Assembly: GCA_016110215.1 (NCBI GenBank)
Contig: JADWQD010000002.1
Coordinates: 2,790,001 to 2,854,000, forward strand
Length of the DNA stretch: 64,000 bases
Source: Capronia americana
Lineage: Eukaryota > Ascomycota > Eurotiomycetes > Chaetothyriales > Herpotrichiellaceae
Reading direction: 5' to 3'
Positions 54,009 through 61,650 of the stretch are shown here, piece by piece. Both the position numbers and the translations under genes were made by a program. The notes under the pieces were generated by a model. That model made no database searches, was not told the origin of the DNA, and saw only the letters and a program-made list of their open reading frames with translations. The number at the start of each line of letters is the position of its first letter. Position 1 is the first letter of the stretch.

Positions 54009-56225
54009 CTAGACCAGACTTTTCAAAACAAACCCACTCGTCGGATTTCCCTCGACCGCCACCCTCATGGTTTCGCCCTTGATCTTCGTCTCATCAAACA
54101 CTCGGTGGCCGTTCTCTCCGCCCCCGCCCACGTCCACGTCCACGGCTCCCCTGTCCACGCTGGCGTCTCTGAAAGCGTGTAAACCCAGTGCTGGCAGGGA
54201 GAACCGAAACGCCAGATCCCGCACATCCACGCTCCTCAACGCGCGGTACGCAATCACGGCAGAAACGCAGCCCAGCACGATATAACAGCAACAACCCGCA
54301 ACGAGGATGGCAAGTGGAATCTTCGGCACCTTGGCCACGAGCAGCGGTGTACGCATTTGTTCCTGCACATTCGCCCGCCCGGACAGGAACGGCCCAATGA
54401 CGGACATGATGCGTGAGGAGTAGCTGTTGGCGAAACTGTCGGCCAATGCCTGCGCGGAAGGTTGGAGCGCGGCTTCGAGGATGAAATCCTGCAGGTTGTT
54501 GTCAAAGCTATCGCTTGCGCCGAGGATGTTGTACCCGTGGAACATCTCCGCCATGGTACCGTTGGGCGACGGCGTGACCTTGCGGACCTTGGCGGTGGAA
54601 TTCACCCACGTATAGTCGACAAGGTAGGTCGTGTAGCGGCACCGGAGCGTGAAATCGAGGTAGCGAGTCGGGCCCTTATAGATGCCCGGGTCGGAGGACA
54701 TGTCGACACCGGCGTGCTGCGCTGTGTCTTGAAACCGCGCCGCCACGCCCAGATATACGGGGTTGATGAGCTGGGCGTCGGACAAAAAGGGGCCGAGGTT
54801 GCCCGCGGAGTCGTACGGCGTGGTTAATTCTTCATCCATGAAGAAGGAGTATTGAAGGGCGGCTCCCGGTTTGAAGCCCAGTGGGGGAACGGAGCTGTCG
54901 CCGTCAAGCATGCCTTTGTCGGTGAGGTTGGGGGCTTTGCCCAATACGCCCCAGAAGTTTTCGCTGCAATTAAAGGAGCTCCAGTAATTTCCCGGGCCTC
55001 CGGAGGTCCAGGTGCACTGAGAACTGATGGGTTCGCACGTCGTCATGACGCCGGTGGTATGGGCTTGGAAGTCGCGGAATGGGGACAAATTCGTACTCTG
55101 GGGCATCAAAAGCGCGACCTTTGCAGCGCCGGCGGAAGTAGCGTTCGATGACATAGAGGAGGGCGCGGCAACGAGGCGAATCTCGCTCAGATTGGATGTG
55201 CCGCGTTGGAGGTAGAAGATCTCATTCTGTCCTGCTACGTACGCGTCGTAGTCCGTTGCGCCGATGACGCTGTTGCGGGTGCAGGGCAGCCCAAAGTTCT
55301 CGGTACGGTTGAGTGCGAGACATTCTGACGACAGGCCATAGCCGTAGGCATGATTTTCGGGAGAGATGGAGACTTGGTCGAAGTTGATGGTCGAGGTTGT
55401 GTAATGCAGGGCTGTATCGGCACCGAAGACGATGCAGGCCAAGAGCAACGTCAAGGCCAGAGTGCGGGCGGCACGACGGAGGACTGGCGGAACGACGACT
55501 CCATCTCCTCTAGAGTAGGAGAGATACCTTCCCAGCCTGCCCGTTGATGCTAGACAAAGCCCGACCAGGATGCTGTACTGATATGGTGTCGGGAGGTCTT
55601 GTTGGTGGCCGCCGCTCGAGGAGTGATACATGAGAAGTGCATATTGGAAGCTTGTGAGGCTCATGATGAAGCCAGCCAGTAGAGGCGCAAGTGTCGACGC
55701 CCAGGAGGCGACGAATGCTATTCGCGTTGCTGAATAGTTTACGAGTACGACGGCATGATTGCTCAAAGTGCCCGAGTTGGAGACTTCCTCGAAGAGGCTC
55801 TCCTCGGATCTGACTCTGTAACCGAAGATTAGGGCCAATAGTCCTGCGACAAGGCAAGCCATGGGCAGGATTATGGTCGAGGTCGGCAAGAGGATCGTCT
55901 TCCAAAGTATCCATTTCGGGCATCGAAGATCGCGGTTCGTCGGAGAAATGGAATAGTACTTCTCGGTCAAGGGCCAATTGCGAGCTTGAGCCGAAGATGT
56001 GTCATCTAAAGTGTTCACCTTTTGACCCTTGGACGCGTCGTAGATGAATGTCGATGCCTGAAAAGATGTCTGCGACCATGCCGAGTCCGACGTCGCGTGG
56101 GTGTAGCTGGCGACATCGTCGCTGGAGGGTAGGCGTCTGTGGTCACTCTGGGACAGTCGGTCGCTCCGTCGGCTGTGTCCTCCGAGAGGAGTGGCAATGG
56201 ACCAGAAGGGATTCGTTGAAGCCAT
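54009..56225 (-). CDS. Large multi-pass fungal membrane protein, unknown function
   Basis: One exon of 738 residues, start context ACCATGG at 56225. The N-terminal ~100 residues are Ser-rich and cytosolic-looking. Hydrophobic segments lie around 110-135 (LPMACLVAGLLALIFGY), 168-200, 220-232 and 250-265 (LALTLLLACIVFGAD), then a ~350-residue loop with several N-x-S/T sites (NRTE, NLSE, NATS, NLTD, NSTA, NGTM) and a number of cysteines (CEPISSQC, NCSENF), and one C-terminal hydrophobic segment near 640-668 (LAILVAGCCCYIVLGC) with a short tail. The plan of several membrane spans, glycosylated outer loop and a final span is seen in many uncharacterised fungal membrane proteins; I do not recognise a transporter or receptor signature. 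Confidence 0.75.
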   Translation of the reverse strand: MASTNPFWSIATPLGGHSRRSDRLSQSDHRRLPSSDDVASYTHATSDSAWSQTSFQASTFIYDASKGQKVNTLDDTSSAQARNWPLTEKYYSISPTNRDLRCPKWILWKTILLPTSTIILPMACLVAGLLALIFGYRVRSEESLFEEVSNSGTLSNHAVVLVNYSATRIAFVASWASTLAPLLAGFIMSLTSFQYALLMYHSSSGGHQQDLPTPYQYSILVGLCLASTGRLGRYLSYSRGDGVVVPPVLRRAARTLALTLLLACIVFGADTALHYTTSTINFDQVSISPENHAYGYGLSSECLALNRTENFGLPCTRNSVIGATDYDAYVAGQNEIFYLQRGTSNLSEIRLVAAPSSMSSNATSAGAAKVALLMPQSTNLSPFRDFQAHTTGVMTTCEPISSQCTWTSGGPGNYWSSFNCSENFWGVLGKAPNLTDKGMLDGDSSVPPLGFKPGAALQYSFFMDEELTTPYDSAGNLGPFLSDAQLINPVYLGVAARFQDTAQHAGVDMSSDPGIYKGPTRYLDFTLRCRYTTYLVDYTWVNSTAKVRKVTPSPNGTMAEMFHGYNILGASDSFDNNLQDFILEAALQPSAQALADSFANSYSSRIMSVIGPFLSGRANVQEQMRTPLLVAKVPKIPLAILVAGCCCYIVLGCVSAVIAYRALRSVDVRDLAFRFSLPALGLHAFRDASVDRGAVDVDVGGGGENGHRVFDETKIKGETMRVAVEGNPTSGFVLKSLV

Positions 56226-57136
56226 GGTCGGGGACTGACGACTATCCTGAACAAGGGAAATTCCTCCTCTGCCCCGAATCTCTCACTGAAGATGATCGCT
56301 GGCCCAGCTTGAGAGCGAAAAAAAACCATGCGATCCTGACCTGCAGCAGACAGTACTTTTCTAGCCATATCTGGCGGTGTAAGATGCACATGCAACAATG
56401 CATCAGAAGCACCAAGGGTCATATTGGGTTGGCCGACGAGCAGCGCAAAAAGCCATGGTTCACTTCGCAATACCAGTGCGACAGCCTGGTGGTCTTAGCA
56501 TGATCGCGAGCAGTTGCTGGTTGCCTTATGCCAGGCCGGAGCAAATAAGAGGAAGTGGAAGATAGCTAGAAGCAAAGAGCGTTCTCCAAGGCGCAGCCCC
56601 GACCGGTGATTCGCGGGTGGAAAGCGATCCAGCTCAGCCGCAAAGCTCATGTGGCGTCAGGGAAGTGAATAGATATAGTAGCAGGGCAAGCCAGCATGAG
56701 GCCGGGTACGAGAGAGGTAAGAGGGAGAAGAGACACGAATCAGCGTGCTACGAAGCCGTCTGGGCGATGGAAGAGTTCGGCCGCGGTGTGATTCTCCGTT
56801 TGGTCGACGGCGCTCTGGCCCCCAACCTCCAAACATCCCCGTGTGAGACGATCCACACATCGCCAAAAGGACCGCCAAGTATCGCAGCCCTACCAGACAC
56901 TAGATTTGAAGCATTTCTCACCGTGTCTGGCCTGACATTCCATTCGTCGTGTGTGTAGCGTTGCTCCGGCCCAATAGGTCCTGCACGCAAGGGGCAAAGC
57001 CGCCGAGACTCAGGTACGACACCTCAATGCCCTTGCTGAAACACAGCATTTTCACTGCTCTTAGCTCTTTCGGTCTTGGGCATAATGCCGTCGTCCACGT
57101 AGTCACATGTCCTTTGAAGTCATAATTTTGCCGAAG
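56226..57136. other. Intergenic, no supported gene
   Basis: About 900 bp between the membrane-protein start and the sirtuin stop. Short frames only. The part next to 56225 is the membrane-protein promoter. Confidence 0.5.
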
Positions 57137-58105
57137 TCAGAGTGCAGGCCCCTTCGTATTGTCAAACTCTTCAATCTCTCCAATCACGGTCTTCAAGATA
57201 TCCGGCACGATGACTGCTGCATCTCCCTCGAAGAACCAGTCATTCTTCGTGAGCTCCCGTGCGTCGCCCCTATCCATGTTGATGACAGCGACCCGCGCAC
57301 CCTTGGCCCTAGCGATGTTCGTGTAGCCAGCAGCAGGGTAGACTTTGGCGCTTGTGCCAATCACCATCATGAGATCAATCTTCTGGCGGTTGGAAAAGTA
57401 TTCGTTCACCTCGCTCATCACGTCTTCGGGCAGTGACTCCCCGAACCAGACCACGCCTGGACGAAGGAGGTTCTTCTGGCAGGATGGACACTGAGGGAGG
57501 TCTTCTGGCTTCAGTTCGGGGATATCGACATCAACGTCTGAGATATCGGCGCCTCGGAGCAGAGCGTGCTTCTTCTTCTCGGCGGCAGCTTTGAGTCCGG
57601 AGTCTGGATTTTCTGCTGGAAGGGCCAAGGCGGGAACAATGGGGTCGCTGAAGTCGTTCTTGCGAGAATAGCCACAACCGTCTTCATCCCAGCATTTGAC
57701 GTCGAAAAGATTGCCGTGGAGCAGCTTGAGCTGATCTGCCGGATGGCCAGCGCGAGGACTCAGACCATCGACGTTCTGGCTGAGGGTGATAAAGTTGGGA
57801 TTTCGGCGGGCGAGCTCTGCCAAGGCCAGATGAGCGCGGTTGGGTTTAGCATTGAGAGCCATGTGCCGTCGGTAGGAATAGAACTGCCATGATAGACCTG
57901 GATCCTGCTCGAAGGCTTCGGGAGTGGCTAGCATCGTGGCATCAAAGGTCCTCCAGAGGCCCCCAGCACCGCGGAACGTGGGCAGACCACTGGACGCAGA
58001 GAGGCCAGCTCCGAGGAGAGCAACGATGCGGCGGGATGACTGTAGGTGTTGAGCAAATGAAGCAACATCTGTCAGAGGCATCTCGTCGGCAGCATGTGAG
58101 CTCAT
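57137..58105 (-). CDS. Class III sirtuin, SIRT5-like NAD-dependent protein deacylase
   Basis: One exon of 322 residues. Motifs: NAD-binding GAGLSASSGLPTFRG (32-46), QNVDGL (110-115), catalytic histidine in LHG (H130), zinc cysteines in KCWDEDGC and QCPSC, and PGVVWFGE. The segment WQFYSYRRHM carries Tyr76 and Arg79 in the positions that in SIRT5 read acidic acyl groups (Y102, R105), so it is likely to remove succinyl, malonyl or glutaryl groups and not mainly acetyl. No mitochondrial presequence is obvious, so it may be cytosolic or nuclear. An insert of Ala/Lys-rich and acidic sequence (AAAEKKKHALLRG) lies between the zinc cysteine pairs. Function in this organism is unknown. Confidence 0.92.
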   Translation of the reverse strand: MSSHAADEMPLTDVASFAQHLQSSRRIVALLGAGLSASSGLPTFRGAGGLWRTFDATMLATPEAFEQDPGLSWQFYSYRRHMALNAKPNRAHLALAELARRNPNFITLSQNVDGLSPRAGHPADQLKLLHGNLFDVKCWDEDGCGYSRKNDFSDPIVPALALPAENPDSGLKAAAEKKKHALLRGADISDVDVDIPELKPEDLPQCPSCQKNLLRPGVVWFGESLPEDVMSEVNEYFSNRQKIDLMMVIGTSAKVYPAAGYTNIARAKGARVAVINMDRGDARELTKNDWFFEGDAAVIVPDILKTVIGEIEEFDNTKGPAL

Positions 58106-58761
58106 TTTCAGGATACTAATAGGTCAAGCTGTTGTCAAATGAGAGATTGTTGATTCAGGCGGGGAAAATGAGAAGGCAGTGAGGGGCGTCGCAGCTCTGA
58201 GCAAGAGTCTTTGCTCCCTGAACATCACCGCAAGACATGGCTGTAGGGGTGGCCAATTTGACGCAGGTACTCACCCGGTGTCACTCTTTCTGAGGATTGA
58301 TGTTTGTGTTACCACGAGTCTGCGCATACACAGGTGCCAATGAGAGTCGAGGCCATCGACGTTACGCTGTTTACATAACAAGAACGAGACGCTATGGACG
58401 GAAGTGGCAGCGGAGCAAAGCCGCCTATCACTTTATCATGAGACGGCCACATGGCTCACGATATGCGGTCACACATTCCCGCGCCCGCCAGTCCATCCAC
58501 CTCATGATCCATATTTCTACTCGTAGACAGCAGCGACACGGCTCCCTCCCTCCACGATTGAACGTCCTACGCCTACCCAGTATAAGCGAGCCCAGAAATC
58601 CTCCGGCCGAATCGCTGTGCCCATTTGCGCGACTTATCCTCCACCCGCCCTCACCGATTACCACCTTGCCACCAATGCCTGACAGGCCAGGGTTATAACA
58701 CCTGCGGTTGCCTCTCGCCAATTTCCTTCCCCCTCCTTACCAGAATCACACGTCTTCGCAA
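58106..58761. other. Divergent intergenic region
   Basis: About 650 bp between sirtuin (minus) and the flavoprotein fusion gene (plus), holding both promoters. No gene recognised. Confidence 0.5.
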
Positions 58762-60504
58762 ATGGGGGTGCCAACGAGATCCCGCCCGAGTCGCAGGCGG
58801 GTAAATGCTCTCCTCTACGTGACAGAAAAGATCGGGCCTGAGGTCCTCCCATACCTCCTCCAGAACCCCGACCTGAATCTTCGAGTGATTTCGGAATGCT
58901 CAAAAGCCGAGTTCCAACAGTACATGGACCCATGGGTCGACTTGGAGGACGTGCAATGGATCGAGAACCGACCGCAAGACCCATACCGGAACCAAGTCAT
59001 GATGCAGGGACACCGTCTCTCCAGATGGGCTGATCTCTTATTTATCGTCATGGATGCTGGCATGATCTCCCTCATGCTCAGCGGGTTCACCACAGATGTC
59101 ATTCTGCACGTGCTCCGGTGCTGGGACGTATCGAAGAGGATCGCTCTATTGCCTGAAATGAGTGTGGACCAGTGGAAACACCCGACGTGGAAGAGACAGT
59201 TAAACAAGCTCCGACGGAAATGGGACTGGGTGCATGTGCTTTCTCCCGCACTATGGGACTACGCTGAGAACCCGCTTGATTTCACACAGCCGGGCCCGAA
59301 TCCTCTCGGACACGACAGTGATCCTGAAATTGAGTGGCAGTGGAATGGCCCTGGAGACATCATTGAAGAGATGGAAAGCGAGGCACAATCTGTTCTGCGC
59401 TCGAGTCAACTCAAAACAAATTCCTCAATGCCACATCTACCCATTCACAAGTCAGCTTGCTCGAAACCATCACTTCCAAGCGAGATTTGGACCATGATAC
59501 TCGACTACCTAGGAGACTGGGAGTTGGCTACGGCGCTGGGAATCTATACACATCTCCCTGTCCCGCACGAATGGGAGTCTCTGATTCCCAAACCAGGCTC
59601 CAAAGTGCGCTCGCTAGAACATACCATCCTCACACAGCCCCTCCCTCTGATCCAGAAATACTTCACAAACACCTCCTCCAACCCGCCGACAACGCTTTCC
59701 CCCATCGCAACCCGCCTCATCTTCCGCTTCTCCATGACCGACCTCCTGACATACCTTGCCTTGCAACAAAAAGACATCTTCTGGACCTCCTTCGGCCTCG
59801 CCCTTCTCCCCCACAAAGCCTCTCTGATCTACAACTCCCCAACCATACTACAATGGTGGAAAGACTGTCCCGCCGTCATCAAGAAAGAATACGGACCCGA
59901 AGCCATGGACGGAGCTTCTCGGGCCGGTTTTGTCGAAGTGTTGGACTGGTGGCTCAACTCGGGCCTGAAACTGACATATACGGAGAAAGCACTCGAGTCA
60001 GCCAGCGCCAAGGGTCACGTCGAGGTGCTCGAGTGGTGGCGCGTCAACTCGCAGAAACTAGCTGGCACAGATCGCGAGATGCATCTCAAAGTCGGCAAAT
60101 CGATACTCCTCGCAGCGCAGAGTGGTCGCACAAATAGCATCGAATGGTGGGAGACGAGCGGCATCCCGTATGCACATGAGGACGGCGTGGCCCGCCTCGC
60201 ATCCCAGCATGGCCACGTCCCTGTCTTGGAAATGTGGTTCGGCTTCAAAGGCAGCAAGATGATTTTCGACAACCAGGTCCTTGTGGGTGCGACCAAGAAT
60301 GGTCATGCGGGTGTTCTGCAGTGGTGGAAAGAGATGTCCAGAAAGAGCGGACTAAGAGTCGAGTATAAGACCTGTGATATCGAGGAGGCCATGGAGGATG
60401 CTGTCGGTGGTGGAGGAGAAGGAGAAGTGAGAGAATGGTGGGGACGGAACGGCTTGAATTTGGGAGTGGGCACAGGGGAATGGATGAGGGTGAAGACACT
60501 GTAA
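58762..60504 (+). CDS. HFCD flavoprotein-like + F-box-like + Trp-Trp repeat protein
   Basis: One exon of 580 residues from the ATG at 58762. The N-terminal ~185 residues resemble the HFCD flavoprotein fold of PPC decarboxylase and Hal3/Vhs3: NALLYVTEKIGPEVLPYLL, WADLLFIVMDAGMISLMLSG, LRCWDVSKRIALLPEMSVDQW. The active-site PxMNxxMW motif is changed to PEMSVDQW and the ANT-type serine/asparagine loop is lost, so decarboxylase activity is unlikely and a Hal3-like regulatory or orphan role is possible. Next, LPSEIWTMILDYLGDWELA (residues ~239-257) looks like an F-box start. The remainder has about seven ~30-residue helical repeats ending in WW or MW (ILQWWKD, VLDWWLN, VLEWWRV, SIEWWET, VLEMWFG, VLQWWKE, VREWWGR), similar to ankyrin-like GHVEVLEWW repeats seen in some fungi and protists. 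I know of no named gene with this combination. Confidence 0.8.
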   Translation: MGVPTRSRPSRRRVNALLYVTEKIGPEVLPYLLQNPDLNLRVISECSKAEFQQYMDPWVDLEDVQWIENRPQDPYRNQVMMQGHRLSRWADLLFIVMDAGMISLMLSGFTTDVILHVLRCWDVSKRIALLPEMSVDQWKHPTWKRQLNKLRRKWDWVHVLSPALWDYAENPLDFTQPGPNPLGHDSDPEIEWQWNGPGDIIEEMESEAQSVLRSSQLKTNSSMPHLPIHKSACSKPSLPSEIWTMILDYLGDWELATALGIYTHLPVPHEWESLIPKPGSKVRSLEHTILTQPLPLIQKYFTNTSSNPPTTLSPIATRLIFRFSMTDLLTYLALQQKDIFWTSFGLALLPHKASLIYNSPTILQWWKDCPAVIKKEYGPEAMDGASRAGFVEVLDWWLNSGLKLTYTEKALESASAKGHVEVLEWWRVNSQKLAGTDREMHLKVGKSILLAAQSGRTNSIEWWETSGIPYAHEDGVARLASQHGHVPVLEMWFGFKGSKMIFDNQVLVGATKNGHAGVLQWWKEMSRKSGLRVEYKTCDIEEAMEDAVGGGGEGEVREWWGRNGLNLGVGTGEWMRVKTL

Positions 60505-61650
60505 ATTGACGGATGATTGAGTTTGGGAAACGACACTTTCGGCCCTGTGAAGGAATTACCTCGCTTTTATTTCTTTTTCTCTCCCAGCCCAGGCTTGCAA
60601 TGTATGGTGTTTCGGCGCAGCAAGGACCCGGCCTCAGGGATCTGAATGGGAAGGAAATGAGACACCCGCGATCGCAACAATCCCCAGCTTCATGATGTCG
60701 AAGTGATCATTACAAATTGCCACGAGCATCGCATCGAGTCTCCATTGTGAATACATATGAGTATAAATACCTATGTATCATCCAACACCTCGCAGCAGAT
60801 CCTCAAATTTGTGGCCGAGCATTGGGCTCTTCTTCCCCCTTTCCACCTCACACTACAGATAGGTACCTTTCGTCGAAGGCCATCACCACGCACCTCATCA
60901 CTCGAGCAGGCTAATTTATTTATCAAGTAGGGTACGGATCTCATGCCTACCTCTCTCTATACCTGATGCGATCGAGGCAAATGAGTTCGTATCCAGCATA
61001 GCATGAGTTTCGGCCCTTTTATGTAGCCAGAGCGTCGACTCTTGAATCCACACCAATACTGCGCGGTGAGTCCTCCGTTTCAGCTTCCGCTACCTACAGT
61101 GTGTTACTGTTACCGGTAAAAAATCTCATGGGGCAATCGTGGCGGCTCTCTCGGAGCTCAATATCTTGCATTCATTCATCAAGGCTCACGTCTCGTCATG
61201 CTCGGGCGTTATCTCTCCTCCTCCCCCATTGCCATGGCACTCGAAGCGAATTCACTCCGTCCCATGCGCCTTCAGTCTCGAACCAAGTCTACGCTTCATC
61301 ATCGCTAGGTCTGATTTTCTTTTCGTTCGAGGGTACCCTCATCCCCAGCCCTTGTGCACATAACAGTGGAAACCCCGAAACCCAAGGAAATTTGTCCGCC
61401 AGTAGAGGAAATCTCCGATATCCATATCAGTCGCTTCGCCTTCACACTGCGCCAATCCCTCCTGTCGTCAATTCGTATCTCGATCGGTTCCGGCCGTGAA
61501 ATTTGAGTGGAAGCTCTAGGCGCTCAAAGATGCCAAGTCAGTCACCCGAGGGAATGGGTGCTTGTCCAAGCTCCATCCAAGCCATTCTTCAAGGATGCTG
61601 TCATTGTATGTGTTCCCTTCAACGCTGAATCGTGCTTGGTACTTCAGATC
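60505..61650. other. Convergent intergenic region
   Basis: About 1.1 kb between the flavoprotein fusion and the USP stop codon. A frame at 61101-61499 has no recognisable domain. No repeat found. Confidence 0.45.
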
